Of a stretch of DNA of 64,000 nt, positions 21,804 through 30,032 are shown piece after piece (position 1 is the first letter of the stretch; every line of letters begins with the position of its first letter). The translations under genes and the position numbers were made by a program. Location of the stretch: positions 1 through 64,000 of the IMG/VR virus record IMGVR_UViG_3300042339_001097. One strand, given 5' to 3'. This stretch comes from a virus. The notes below the pieces were generated by a model. It was not told the DNA's origin. It was given only the letters and a program-made list of their open reading frames with translations, and searched no databases.

Positions 21804-23465
21804 ATGAGGAATTTATTAACTGAAGTTAGTAAGATAAAAAATAATATGGGTTTGACAGAAGCTGACAAACCAAAGTATAGCCCTGAGGTTAAATCTCTCG
21901 TTGCAATTTTAAAAGACAACAAAGTATATAGTGCTCAAATTCAAAAATTTATTAATAAGATTGAAGAATATTCAAAAGAAGGGTTAGTTGATTTTGGATT
22001 ACTTACAAGAGGTATTTTAAAAACTTTGAAATTAAAAGGTAATAAGGATATTAATGTTTTTGAATTTTTTAAACAACTAACTAAGTCATTAGAAAAAAGA
22101 AAAACTAAAAAAGAAGTTGTTAGTCCCGAAGAGGAACCGTCAATTTTAGATAAAGACATTTACAAGAAAGAAATATTTTTCTTACAGGTTGAACTTTTAA
22201 AATTACAAGAATGGTTAAAACAAACAGGTAAAACTGTTATTATTGTTTTTGAAGGGAGAGATTCAGCAGGTAAAGGTTCAACAATTAAAAAGTTTACTGA
22301 AAACTTAAATCCAAGATATTATAAAGTTATTGCTCTTGGCATTCCGACACCTGACGAAAGAAAAAACTGGTGGGATAGATACAGAAATCAAATTGAGAAA
22401 GGTAAGATAAACTTCTTTGATAGAAGTTGGTATAATAGAGGTTTAGTTGAACCTGTAATGGGTTACGGTTCTTCAGAAGAGTATGAGGACTTTATGGATA
22501 ATGTTCAGGACTTTGAAGAATCATTGGTTGTTGATGGTGATTATCTATTTAAACTTTGGTTCTCAATAGATAAAGAAACTCAGGCTAAAAGATTTGATTT
22601 CAGACAAAAGTCACCATTGAAATATTGGAAGTATTCTGAGAATGATGAAAAGATGCAAGATGTATGGGAAAAGTTCACAGAGTATAAACAAAAACTTTTT
22701 GATAAGACATCAACAGTTAACCACCCTTGGGTTGTTTTAGATTCTAATGATAAGAAAATTTCAGGTTTAAATTCAATTAGATACGTTTTACAAAATATTC
22801 CTTACGATAATAAAGACGAAGATGTTTTAAATAAAGATTTTCCTGAAGCAATGACGGTTTTAAAACCAAATGTTAACGAACAATCAGTTTTTGATGATGT
22901 GAATAAAATTATGGGTATAAAACAAAATCAAAACTCAGATACTTTTTGGGATGACGTTAACAAGTTGACGGGTGCTAGTGATAAATCAAAAGAAGGTGTT
23001 ATTGACGGCGCTAAGAAAATGGTAAAAACAATAAAACCAATAGAAAAAGACAATTTAACTAAAGATGATTTAATTGTTGCCGCAACCATATGGGGGGAGG
23101 CTAGAGGAGAAGGTTCTGAAGGAATGAAAGCAGTTGCAAATGTTATTAGAAATAGAGCAGATAGTCTAAAAAAATCGCCAAAAGATGTTGTTTTACAAAA
23201 AAAACAATTTTCAATTTGGAATGATACAACTACTGATAATTTTTTAAATAAGATAAATAAATCTATTTTAAAAAACCCTAAGGATGGTTCCGCTTGGGAA
23301 ACCGCTCAAAACCTTGTTAAAAATTATATTAAAAAGAAAGGTACTGATAATACAAAAGGTGCTGAATTTTACCATACAACGTCAATTAAACCAAGTTGGG
23401 ATTATTCCAAATTAAAATACACTACAACAATCGGAAATCATAAATTTTATAAACCAATTGTTTGA
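21804..23465 (+). CDS. tagged fusion: polyphosphate kinase 2 and SleB-type cell-wall hydrolase
   Basis: The 553-residue product has three parts. Residues 1-19 are a tag (MRNLLTEVSKIKNNMGLTE/A). Residues 118-336 are a PPK2 domain: Walker A GRDSAGKG (151-158), GIPTPDERKNWWDRY, the FFDRSWYNR block (204-212) and the lid and KYSEND region. PPK2 enzymes transfer phosphate between polyphosphate and nucleotides. Residues 421-551 match the SleB/hydrolase_2 family: AATIWGEARGEGSEG with catalytic Glu432, AVANVIRNRA, KQFSIWN, AEFYHT and IGNHKFY. Such enzymes cut peptidoglycan. A linker (362-395) holds two similar words, FDDVNKIMG and FWDDVNKLTG. I know of no such fusion. Confidence 0.88.
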   Translation: MRNLLTEVSKIKNNMGLTEADKPKYSPEVKSLVAILKDNKVYSAQIQKFINKIEEYSKEGLVDFGLLTRGILKTLKLKGNKDINVFEFFKQLTKSLEKRKTKKEVVSPEEEPSILDKDIYKKEIFFLQVELLKLQEWLKQTGKTVIIVFEGRDSAGKGSTIKKFTENLNPRYYKVIALGIPTPDERKNWWDRYRNQIEKGKINFFDRSWYNRGLVEPVMGYGSSEEYEDFMDNVQDFEESLVVDGDYLFKLWFSIDKETQAKRFDFRQKSPLKYWKYSENDEKMQDVWEKFTEYKQKLFDKTSTVNHPWVVLDSNDKKISGLNSIRYVLQNIPYDNKDEDVLNKDFPEAMTVLKPNVNEQSVFDDVNKIMGIKQNQNSDTFWDDVNKLTGASDKSKEGVIDGAKKMVKTIKPIEKDNLTKDDLIVAATIWGEARGEGSEGMKAVANVIRNRADSLKKSPKDVVLQKKQFSIWNDTTTDNFLNKINKSILKNPKDGSAWETAQNLVKNYIKKKGTDNTKGAEFYHTTSIKPSWDYSKLKYTTTIGNHKFYKPIV

Positions 23466-23479
23466 TATATTTATAAGAT

Positions 23480-23797
23480 ATGAAAAAGTTTATTATTACA
23501 GAAAGTCAATTAGAATACATCGTTAAAAGACACATTAACGAAGATGCGAGATATGTAATGTCTTTTGACGAATTTATGAGACATAAAAACAAAGACCAAC
23601 AATATAAGTGTGGTTATGAAAATTTATGTTTTTTAATTCATGATGGGAATTACCAAATAGATTTGGATGAAAAATTCCATGAAAAACACAAAATTCCTAA
23701 TGGAGTTGGTGGAACAATTTACCACGATGGTAATAATACCTATTTCTGTCCTGACTTTGGTGACGACAGACCACAAAGAACTATTCAGGTTTATTAA
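23480..23797 (+). CDS. tagged small protein, FIITESQL family
   Basis: The 105-residue product begins MKKFIITESQLEYIVKRH then INE/D. The remainder (KCGYENLCFLIHDGNYQI, GGTIYHDGNNTYFCPDFG) has three Cys and several His and Asp that could bind metal. Function unknown. TATTTAT at 23468-23474. It ends against the convergent gene at 23794. Confidence 0.65.
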   Translation: MKKFIITESQLEYIVKRHINEDARYVMSFDEFMRHKNKDQQYKCGYENLCFLIHDGNYQIDLDEKFHEKHKIPNGVGGTIYHDGNNTYFCPDFGDDRPQRTIQVY

Positions 23798-24492
23798 AAC
23801 TCAAATTGGTGTTTAAATTCGTAACCTGTTGAGGATTCTTCAACATTCATACGAAAATCTAGTTCTATAGTTTGGTTTTCATTGTTAATTATAAATGTTC
23901 CCTCAGAGCCTTCATTTATTTCCCATCCACCATGATTTTGTTCCAAAATGTTGTATAACTTATTTTCCCAAACCGCTGTAAATTCATAATGTTTGTCATC
24001 ACTATCATTGATTAGACCAACGTCATCAATATAACCTGAATCACCATCACCGCTAAAATTAACACTAATTTTAAGTTTACCATCTTCTTTCCACTGAACC
24101 ATATCTTCAAGTAATTCCTTTTCGTCAATTTCAAACTCTTGGTAATATGATTCATAACCCATAGTTTGAATATTTTCTTCAATTATTAAAGTTTTGTCTG
24201 TTGTTGAATACTCACATGACACCGTTGCTCTAGAATCACCATCACCTTCTAATGAATCTAAAACTTCATCTTTAATAGTGTCAAAAAAATTATCTAAAAA
24301 ATCAAATAATTTATTAGGTATAATATCATAAGCTCCACCTTTATTAGTCCAAGGTGAGAAGTGATAATCAACATTCCCGTCGTAATCAACATAAAAGTCA
24401 TTACTGACACGAGTAAGACCATTACTTAATAGGATATAATGTAAAAGTTTAAAATTTTTTATAGTTTCAGGGTTATTTAATAATTCTTTCAT
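23794..24492 (-). CDS. unknown acidic protein
   Basis: The 232-residue product begins MKELLNNPETIKNFKLLH, is very acidic and has repeated beta-hairpin-like words (YDGNVDYHFSPWTNKGGA, SVNFSGDGDSGYIDDVGL). TATTTAT precedes the start on the coding strand, and a start 15 bases further up is not needed. Asp-Gly-Asp turns might bind calcium. No family is recognised. Confidence 0.6.
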   Translation of the reverse strand: MKELLNNPETIKNFKLLHYILLSNGLTRVSNDFYVDYDGNVDYHFSPWTNKGGAYDIIPNKLFDFLDNFFDTIKDEVLDSLEGDGDSRATVSCEYSTTDKTLIIEENIQTMGYESYYQEFEIDEKELLEDMVQWKEDGKLKISVNFSGDGDSGYIDDVGLINDSDDKHYEFTAVWENKLYNILEQNHGGWEINEGSEGTFIINNENQTIELDFRMNVEESSTGYEFKHQFEF

Positions 24493-24503
24493 AATAATAA
24501 ATA

Positions 24504-24857
24504 TCAATCATCAATTTCTAACTTCATGGTTTTAATCATCCATAAAGGTCTTTGTTTATTTTCTAATGCTAACACCCATTCTTTTGCCGATGGGATATAT
24601 CCGTTACAATCTTCCATTACATGTTGTTCACCAACATAACGGGTGTATACAGTTTTCCCATCACTATTTTTAAATTCAGCACCAAAACGTTGTTCCATTT
24701 CAAATATACCCTCAGAGTGGTGTCGAAACATTCTGTGTGATGAATGTCCGTACCAACCTTTTGTTTCATCTAACCATTCGTGTAAATGGATATAATCTTC
24801 CCATTTCCCTCCGAATTTTTTAACGGATGATTTTGCATGGATTATTGGATGCGCCAT
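24504..24857 (-). CDS. conserved phage-type protein, DUF6915-like
   Basis: The 117-residue protein reads MAHPIIHAKSSVKKFGGK, YIHLHEWLDETKGWYGHS, then SHRMFRHHSEGIFEMEQR FG and GEQHVMEDCNGYIPSAKE. This His-rich pattern is conserved in many phage and bacterial proteins (DUF6915 as I recall) of unknown role; the many His suggest metal binding. It is between 24861 and 23794 on the same strand, with small gaps. Confidence 0.6.
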   Translation of the reverse strand: MAHPIIHAKSSVKKFGGKWEDYIHLHEWLDETKGWYGHSSHRMFRHHSEGIFEMEQRFGAEFKNSDGKTVYTRYVGEQHVMEDCNGYIPSAKEWVLALENKQRPLWMIKTMKLEIDD

Positions 24858-24860
24858 AAT

Positions 24861-25130
24861 TTAGTGTTCTATAGATGTTGTTAATATATAATCCTCAGGA
24901 AGTGAAAGACTTTTGATAGTATGTAAGACAAGAATTTCCAGGCCTTCCGGAAAAAGTTCGATAGCATATTCATAATTTGATGGGTATAATTTAACTGATA
25001 AAATATTTTTTTTCTGACTAATTGAATGAGAAAATTCCGTAACTTTGATTTCGGAATTTTCACCAAACCATTGGTCGATGTCTTGTTTATTTGTTTTATT
25101 TAAGACTTTTTCAAAAAAACTCTTTTTCAT
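24861..25130 (-). CDS. small unknown protein
   Basis: An 89-residue protein with basic start MKKSFFEKVLNKTNKQDI and beta-rich middle (NILSVKLYPSNYEYAIEL). First gene of a minus-strand group with 24504 and perhaps 23794. The upstream sequence has no exact match to either promoter type. Not recognised. Confidence 0.55.
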   Translation of the reverse strand: MKKSFFEKVLNKTNKQDIDQWFGENSEIKVTEFSHSISQKKNILSVKLYPSNYEYAIELFPEGLEILVLHTIKSLSLPEDYILTTSIEH

Positions 25131-25171
25131 AATTATATATACAAAAGAAATATAAGATATTTATTGTTAAG

Positions 25172-25555
25172 ATGAAAGTAAATTTATATGATAAATCTAG
25201 TGGACTTGGTTCTGAACAAATAAATGTTATTCAGGACTTCTTGAGATTTTGTCAAAAAAACTCTCCACTTAAGACAGACATTGACATTCATCTTCTTGGC
25301 GAACGTTTTGGAGGAATGACTACAGGTGGTGAAATTCCTGGTAAAATTAAAGTTCTTGCTGGTGGAAGAATGTTAATTGACATTTTAAGAACTGTTGCTC
25401 ACGAATGGGTTCACGAGTTTGCTCGTCAAAGAAATATCAAGTTGAGAGGGTATAATACCACATCTCAAGAAAACTTCTCAAACTCTGAAGCTGGAATTAT
25501 GATACGTATGTACGAAAAAAGTAATCCGCAATTAACTGAGTTGTTGTATAATTAA
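25172..25555 (+). CDS. small HExxH metallopeptidase-like protein
   Basis: The 127-residue product carries VAHEWVHEFARQ with HEWVH at residues 77-81, and NFSNSEAGIMIRMY later, whose Glu may be the third zinc ligand. Length and motif position match the protein at 3560-3946, so they may be paralogues. No tag is present. TATTTAT precedes the start. Activity as a peptidase is plausible from the motif but the substrate is unknown. Confidence 0.65.
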   Translation: MKVNLYDKSSGLGSEQINVIQDFLRFCQKNSPLKTDIDIHLLGERFGGMTTGGEIPGKIKVLAGGRMLIDILRTVAHEWVHEFARQRNIKLRGYNTTSQENFSNSEAGIMIRMYEKSNPQLTELLYN

Positions 25556-25566
25556 AAAAGATTATG

Positions 25567-25574
25567 TATATTTG
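25567..25574 (+). promoter_or_regulatory. host-type promoter -7 element
   Basis: TATATTTG lies four bases before the ATG at 25579. Confidence 0.6.
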
Positions 25575-25578
25575 TCCT

Positions 25579-25785
25579 ATGGATAGGGACTTTCAATGGA
25601 TACGTAAGGTAATTGGTTCGATTACCCACTTTGGACAAATTCAATCTGCCGAAAATCTGATTGATTTTTATGTTAAAAAGTATCAAGATTCTGAAGAATT
25701 AATAAAATATTCTTTGGACTTTGATTGTAGTATTGTCTTTTTAAATAAAAGTTTAATCAGTAAGAAAACAATTCTTGAATTATGA
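25579..25785 (+). CDS. small unknown protein
   Basis: A 68-residue protein, MDRDFQWIRKVIGSITHF at the start, mostly helical. It is coupled to the next gene by an ATGA overlap (25782-25785). The frame is open to 25564 but that would span the promoter. Function unknown. Confidence 0.55.
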   Translation: MDRDFQWIRKVIGSITHFGQIQSAENLIDFYVKKYQDSEELIKYSLDFDCSIVFLNKSLISKKTILEL

Positions 25786-26378
25786 AAGAAAAACTAAGTG
25801 ATTTTATTTGGAAATATTTTAAAAATCCCGTTAGAAACTTTTCTACATCTGTCGGTAATTTAATTAAGTGGTTTCCTGTGATTTGGAAAGACCGTGATTG
25901 GGACGACCATTATATTTTTGAGGTATTCAAATTTAAGTTAGAAAAACAGTCTAAGTACATTAAAGAAAAAGGATTTCACGTCAATTCAGAACTTGACGCT
26001 AAAAGGATGATGTTGTGTGTTAAACTGATGGAAAAAGTTCAGGAAGAGTTTTATATAATGGAATATATGGACTACGAGGATAAAGATTTTTTCTTTGTTC
26101 CAACAGGTGATGATATTGAAGATGTATTGGGTGGTTATTATATGGAGACACTTTTGAAAAAAGAAAACTTAAATGATTTTTTCAAAAAATATCCATTGGT
26201 TTACAAGAAAATTGTTACTGATAAAAAATATCATATTTTTAAAATCGACAACGAGGACTTAACTTCATACGAAGTTAAATCAAGAATTGCCTTGAATATT
26301 GGAAGATACAATCACGAAAGAGCAAGGAAATTACTTTTCAAAATCTTGAGTGAAAATATTGAAAGTTGGTGGAACTAG
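25782..26378 (+). CDS. unknown protein coupled to 25579
   Basis: The 198-residue product begins MKEKLSDFIWKYFKNPVR and has a membrane-skimming or helical aromatic segment (VGNLIKWFPVIWKDRDWD), then HYIFEVFKFKLEKQSKYI and a charged helical remainder. Similar proteins (FKNPVRN..PVIWKDRDWD) occur in many phages, without known function. It overlaps the convergent gene at 26375 by four bases. Confidence 0.6.
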   Translation: MKEKLSDFIWKYFKNPVRNFSTSVGNLIKWFPVIWKDRDWDDHYIFEVFKFKLEKQSKYIKEKGFHVNSELDAKRMMLCVKLMEKVQEEFYIMEYMDYEDKDFFFVPTGDDIEDVLGGYYMETLLKKENLNDFFKKYPLVYKKIVTDKKYHIFKIDNEDLTSYEVKSRIALNIGRYNHERARKLLFKILSENIESWWN

Positions 26379-26692
26379 TTTATAGTTTCACTTTCTTCAG
26401 TAGTTTCTGTTACTTCTTCTACCTTAGGTTCTTCAGAATTATCTTTTGATTTTCTATATCCTAAAAGAGTTGCTCCGATTCCAACAAGAATTATTGATTG
26501 TGTTATAACGTCAATATCCTTGTTTAAAAACATTTTATCAATACAACCCATAAGGAATGTCAAACCTCCGATAAAAACAATATAAAGACCCGCAGTTCCA
26601 CTTCCTGATGTTTTTCCTGAACTATTGGAAGTCATCTCGGCGAATGAAAACTGTTTAATGTTCCCAATTTGTTTTTTAATGTATTCTTTCAT
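26375..26692 (-). CDS. two-helix membrane protein
   Basis: The 105-residue product has two hydrophobic stretches (LYIVFIGGLTFLMGCI and SIILVGIGATLLGYR) in the middle, a Ser/Gly/Thr-rich segment before them and a Glu/Thr-rich tail (EEVTETTEESETIN). The topology could fit a holin-like or head-associated membrane protein. No further motif. Confidence 0.5.
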   Translation of the reverse strand: MKEYIKKQIGNIKQFSFAEMTSNSSGKTSGSGTAGLYIVFIGGLTFLMGCIDKMFLNKDIDVITQSIILVGIGATLLGYRKSKDNSEEPKVEEVTETTEESETIN

Positions 26693-26693
26693 T

Positions 26694-26825
26694 TTATCTC
26701 CCTTGTCCTTTGTAAGGTTTTTTGTAATTCTTACTCCTTTTATTGGATGTAAATTTCTTTGATGATTTACCTGATTTTTTAACTCCGAATGATAACTTCG
26801 TTGAACCTGTTGATTTAGCTGCCAT
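26694..26825 (-). CDS. 43-residue very basic protein
   Basis: A short frame directly upstream of 26375-26692 on the same strand encodes MAAKSTGSTKLSFGVKKS then KSSKKFTSNKRSKNYKKP and KGQGR. About a third of the residues are Lys or Arg. A small basic protein in a head-protein region could bind DNA inside the capsid. A TATTTATAAATA palindrome lies about 50 bases upstream. Confidence 0.5.
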   Translation of the reverse strand: MAAKSTGSTKLSFGVKKSGKSSKKFTSNKRSKNYKKPYKGQGR

Positions 26826-26873
26826 TATTTCATTTATTTAGCAATAAGTATATAAGTTTTTTAAAAAAATTAA

Positions 26874-26885
26874 TATTTATAAATA
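26874..26885. promoter_or_regulatory. palindromic late-type motif between divergent genes
   Basis: TATTTATAAATA is a perfect 12-base palindrome between the divergent genes at 26825 (minus) and 26929 (plus). Confidence 0.4.
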
Positions 26886-26928
26886 AAATGAACTTTGTTC
26901 ATAAACTTTAAACCCACGTTAATGGATA

Positions 26929-27132
26929 ATGACGAAAATGAAACGAATTCTAAAGGAAAATGTTGCCACTTATTGCCTTATGCTCGCAATGTTTTTCAAT
27001 CCACTAGGATTCGACATAATGTTCAAAGTAATTTTAGACTACACAAGTTCTTATTGGATTACCACAGGAATTTTCTATTGTATTTCAGCATTATTCTTTG
27101 GGTTGTATTTCTCATTACGAACTAAAAAATGA
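26929..27132 (+). CDS. two-helix membrane protein
   Basis: The 67-residue product, MTKMKRILKENVATYCLM at the start, has two predicted transmembrane helices (CLMLAMFFNPLGFDIMF and WITTGIFYCISALFFGLY). MKRILKE resembles the hydrophobic-x-Glu tag ending. The stop overlaps the next start as ATGA. ATG at 26938 is a possible alternative start. The overlapping frame 26895-27125 lacks this coherent topology. Confidence 0.55.
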   Translation: MTKMKRILKENVATYCLMLAMFFNPLGFDIMFKVILDYTSSYWITTGIFYCISALFFGLYFSLRTKK

Positions 27133-27728
27133 ATATCAAAAAACTAATCAAAAAAGTTCTTACAGAATCAGTAGAAAAACCACTTATTTCGGAACACCTT
27201 AATTATCATATAACAAATGAAATTCCATTGAATGATAATATCTTTAGATTTGGTTCTGAGGAATTCTTTAATGTTATTAACGAAGCTCGTGAGTTATATT
27301 ATGAAGGAATGGTTGAATTAAATGAGGATGATGTTGAACTTGTTGAATCTGATTTTGGAACACAAGTTAGATTATCAAGTGGTAGAGTTGTTTACTTGGA
27401 TACTCCGATGGAAGAATCATTTATTTCTGAAGCTGAGTATAACGGAAAGAAAGTTGAACTTGGTAAACCAAGAAGAAATAGTGGTGGTGGTAAGAAATAT
27501 GTTGTCTATGTTAAAAACCCATCAACAGGTAGAGTTAAGAAAATTTCATTTGGCGATGTTAAAGGTGGTTTAACTGCTAAGGTGTCAAATCCTAAAGCTC
27601 GTAAATCATTTGCCGCAAGACATCAGTGTTCTAAAAAGAAAGATAGATTGAGTGCTGGTTATTGGGCATGTCGTTTAAACCGTTTTGGTTATTTGTGGGG
27701 TGGTAAAACTTATCCAGGATTTTGGTAA
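27129..27728 (+). CDS. tagged protein with Cys/Arg C-terminal domain
   Basis: The 199-residue product has the tag MNIKKLIKKVLTESVEKP then LISE/H and a second hydrophobic-x-Glu site in VLTES. The C-terminal 75 residues (KYVVYVKNPSTGRVKKIS, FGDVKGGLTAKVSNPKAR, KSFAARHQCSKKKDRLSA, GYWACRLNRFGYLW) match a conserved module seen in T4-like phage proteins (DUF5872-like by my recollection). A related Cys/Lys module ends the partial gene at 63278. Translationally coupled to 26929 and followed by a cupin gene. Confidence 0.7.
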   Translation: MNIKKLIKKVLTESVEKPLISEHLNYHITNEIPLNDNIFRFGSEEFFNVINEARELYYEGMVELNEDDVELVESDFGTQVRLSSGRVVYLDTPMEESFISEAEYNGKKVELGKPRRNSGGGKKYVVYVKNPSTGRVKKISFGDVKGGLTAKVSNPKARKSFAARHQCSKKKDRLSAGYWACRLNRFGYLWGGKTYPGFW

Positions 27729-27729
27729 T

Positions 27730-27996
27730 ATGAAACCGTATAAAGATAGAAAACTAACAGAAACTTCAAAGATTAGAGTTTTTAAATCAGATGTTGATAG
27801 TGGTGAACTACAATGGCATCGTGATAGAGAAGATAGATTGATTGAAGTAGTACAGGGTAAAGGATGGAAATTCCAAATGGATAATCAATTACCAATAGAG
27901 TTAACTGAAGGACAAGTATTATTAATCCCTGAAGGGACTTATCACAGAATATTCAGAGGAACGTCTGATTTAGAATTAAAAATTGATTTTATTTAG
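27730..27996 (+). CDS. small cupin-fold protein
   Basis: The 88-residue product has cupin features: ELQWHRDREDRLIEVVQG, then a LTEGQVLLIPEGTYHRI block with PEGTYH typical of cupin motif 2. A His and an Asp/Glu in motif 1 could bind metal. Similar short cupins occur in T4-like phages, function unknown. It begins one base after the previous stop; the longer frame from 27685 is rejected as overlapping that gene. Confidence 0.65.
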   Translation: MKPYKDRKLTETSKIRVFKSDVDSGELQWHRDREDRLIEVVQGKGWKFQMDNQLPIELTEGQVLLIPEGTYHRIFRGTSDLELKIDFI

Positions 27997-28612
27997 TAAT
28001 CCTATCAACGATTAAATCCATAAGTCGTTTTAAGAAATTACCTGAAATTGTTATCAATCCAAACGCCGATAATGATTTAACTAACATTTCAGTATCTCTC
28101 ATATCCCACACACCTTCAGAAACGGCATCATATATCATTGGTATGACTGGAACCAAGAATGCGTAACTTAACATATTTGTTACAGTAAATGCTGATAAAT
28201 TCAAACTCTTTAAAAAACCTGCCAAAACAGTTTTAAGTTGATTGGCTTTAATTGCTCCCAATTTAAATGGTTCTTCAAGTCCATCTTCTTTAATCTTTTT
28301 AATAATTGATTTGTTGATAAAACTTCTTTCTTGAAAGAATATTACTGACGCAATACCGGCAGCAATCAATGATGAATCTTTTTCTGTTAACTCTGGTACT
28401 TGTCCATTTAACCATTGCATAATTGGACCCATAAACCCTCCAATTGCAGCACCCCATGTAAGCATCATCTTTAAGTTTATTGAAGCATGTGATTTAGTGT
28501 CTTCAACAATCTTTTTAGTTAGTTCAACACCATCTTCTTGAACTTCTTTAATCCTATCATTTATTGCTTCAAGGATAATTTGCTTTTGAGATTCTTTAAT
28601 TAGATATTTCAT
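27989..28612 (-). CDS. tagged multi-pass membrane protein, MKYLIKES family
   Basis: The 207-residue product begins MKYLIKESQKQIILEAIN, a tag variant, and has at least three hydrophobic segments (MMLTWGAAIGGFMGPIM; SSLIAAGIASVIFF; NMLSYAFLVPVIPMIY), with SAFGLITISGNF near the end. Divergent from 28628 across a 16-base palindromic promoter. Unknown function; a packaged membrane protein could contribute to DNA entry. Confidence 0.65.
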   Translation of the reverse strand: MKYLIKESQKQIILEAINDRIKEVQEDGVELTKKIVEDTKSHASINLKMMLTWGAAIGGFMGPIMQWLNGQVPELTEKDSSLIAAGIASVIFFQERSFINKSIIKKIKEDGLEEPFKLGAIKANQLKTVLAGFLKSLNLSAFTVTNMLSYAFLVPVIPMIYDAVSEGVWDMRDTEMLVKSLSAFGLITISGNFLKRLMDLIVDRITK

Positions 28613-28628
28613 TATATTTATAAATATA
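28613..28628. promoter_or_regulatory. divergent late-type promoter palindrome
   Basis: TATATTTATAAATATA is a perfect 16-base palindrome filling the entire gap between the divergent starts at 28612 (minus) and 28628 (plus). Confidence 0.5.
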
Positions 28629-29230
28629 TGAGTAAGAAATTAAATCCTGAACTTAAACCTGATGATAGAATTGTTATCATTGAACTTTTAGGTGAACCTC
28701 AATTATCTTTTGGTGATAGAGGAACTGTTAAAGGAATACAAAAAGGACCTGGATTTGTTCAGTATGTTGTTAAATGGGACAATGGGTCAAGTCTTTATTT
28801 ATTGGATGAAGATAAATGGATGTATGAATCTGAGTTTGATGAAATGAGAGAAAGAAAAATGAAAAAAAATATTAAAGAAAATAAATCAACAGATTTAACA
28901 CAACATGCGATGTTAGTAAAACATTTCAACATGTTGTTTATAAAAAAATATTTAAATAAATTAAGAGAAGCTGGTGTTGTTAATATGTTTGCGGCAGCAC
29001 CATATCTTTATATGGGTAAAGAAAGATTGGCTCACGAACACAAGTATAATGATACTAACGAAGCGTTTGATGAATTAGTTGATATGGCTGATAAGACCCA
29101 AGGTGAAATGGTAAACGGAGTAATCAGTATACTTGAAGATGAAAATAAAGAAGTGACAGTGGAAAACATTAATTCTGCTTTAAGAAGATACGCACCAAAA
29201 ATTATTTCGTTTTACGCAAATTACTTCTAA
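28628..29230 (+). CDS. protein with DUF4314-like N-terminal domain
   Basis: The 200-residue product begins MSKKLNPELKPDDRIVII. Its first 70 residues (LGEPQLSFGDRGTVKGIQ, YVVKWDNGSSLYLLDEDKW) resemble the DUF4314 beta-barrel. The rest is helical (MLVKHFNMLFIKKYLNKL, ALRRYAPKIISFYANYF), possibly with IKENKS as a linker. No function can be given. Shares a palindromic promoter with 27989-28612. Confidence 0.6.
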   Translation: MSKKLNPELKPDDRIVIIELLGEPQLSFGDRGTVKGIQKGPGFVQYVVKWDNGSSLYLLDEDKWMYESEFDEMRERKMKKNIKENKSTDLTQHAMLVKHFNMLFIKKYLNKLREAGVVNMFAAAPYLYMGKERLAHEHKYNDTNEAFDELVDMADKTQGEMVNGVISILEDENKEVTVENINSALRRYAPKIISFYANYF

Positions 29231-29463
29231 AGTAAAAACAAAGGATTTCTTTCACCGAAGTGTCCACCAACAATATTGTAGTAATAATATTCTAAAGCAT
29301 CTTCATAAGACATATCTTTTTGTAATGACTCAAGTATTTTATCACGTGAATAAAGTATTCTTATACCATTACCAAACTCTTCAACAACTCCTGTAATACA
29401 GTCGTCAAATCCGTCTAATAGAATTGCACCTTCCGCCAATTCTTCAACTTCTTCTTTTGTCAT
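29227..29463 (-). CDS. conserved small phage protein (GFDDCITGVVEEFG family)
   Basis: The 78-residue product reads MTKEEVEELAEGAILLDG, FDDCITGVVEEFGNGIRI, LYSRDKILESLQKDMSYE and ends YYNIVGGHFGERNPLFLL. I recognise this pattern from many phages and plasmids; its role is unknown. Its start overlaps the end of the epimerase gene (29460) by four bases, so the two are coupled. Confidence 0.65.
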   Translation of the reverse strand: MTKEEVEELAEGAILLDGFDDCITGVVEEFGNGIRILYSRDKILESLQKDMSYEDALEYYYYNIVGGHFGERNPLFLL

Positions 29464-29969
29464 TTGTTTTTATATTCTTCTAATGTGATTCCTTCAGTGT
29501 CTTTATCACTAATTCTAACTTTAAAGTTAAATCCTCTCATGTATTTGGTGATAATATCTTTTACTTCTTCTACGGTATCCCATTGAATACATCCTTCATG
29601 TTCTTTAGAATAATCATTATCTACTAAGTAGTTAACAATTGTCCCACTTTGAAGTGTTAAAAATCCGTGAGCATAACCTTTTGGTACATATACTGATTCA
29701 CCTGAAGTTAAAACAAATGTCTCAAGTTTACCAAAGTCTTCACTGTCTTTATCCAAGTTAATAACAAAATCAATTAGTTTTCCCTGAATAACTGAAACCA
29801 ACTTGGTTTGAGCCATCGGGTCATCTTGATAATGTAATCCACGGAAGACAAATATATCGTCGTTTATGCTAATATTTGATTGAACCCACTTGTCAGAAAG
29901 TTTAATTGGGGTAAAAGACCCACGATGGTCTTTAAAAACTGGTTGTAATAGTTGATAAGGTTTTTCCAT
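29460..29969 (-). CDS. rfbC: dTDP-4-dehydrorhamnose 3,5-epimerase-like protein
   Basis: The 169-residue product matches the RmlC/RfbC family: FKDHRGSF, VFRGLHYQDDP, KLVSVIQGKLIDFVINLD, VPKGYAHGFLTL and IVNYLVDNDYS. RmlC isomerises dTDP-4-keto-6-deoxyglucose at C3 and C5 in dTDP-rhamnose synthesis. The family also includes sugar-nucleotide isomerases for other sugars, so substrate is uncertain. Catalytic His in GLHYQ and the Tyr in NYLVD region are present. No other rhamnose genes are nearby, so it would work with host enzymes, perhaps to alter surface glycans or decorate phage proteins. Confidence 0.85.
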   Translation of the reverse strand: MEKPYQLLQPVFKDHRGSFTPIKLSDKWVQSNISINDDIFVFRGLHYQDDPMAQTKLVSVIQGKLIDFVINLDKDSEDFGKLETFVLTSGESVYVPKGYAHGFLTLQSGTIVNYLVDNDYSKEHEGCIQWDTVEEVKDIITKYMRGFNFKVRISDKDTEGITLEEYKNK

Positions 29970-30032
29970 GTGTAAAGTATAATAAATTAATATTATTCAA
30001 TCAACCATATATTTATTTAGAAAACAATATAT

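Noticed and set aside
26895-27125. Plus frame MFINFKPTLMDNDENETN overlapping the two-helix protein
   Set aside because: The alternative frame 26929-27132 has coherent transmembrane helices and an ATGA overlap with the next gene.
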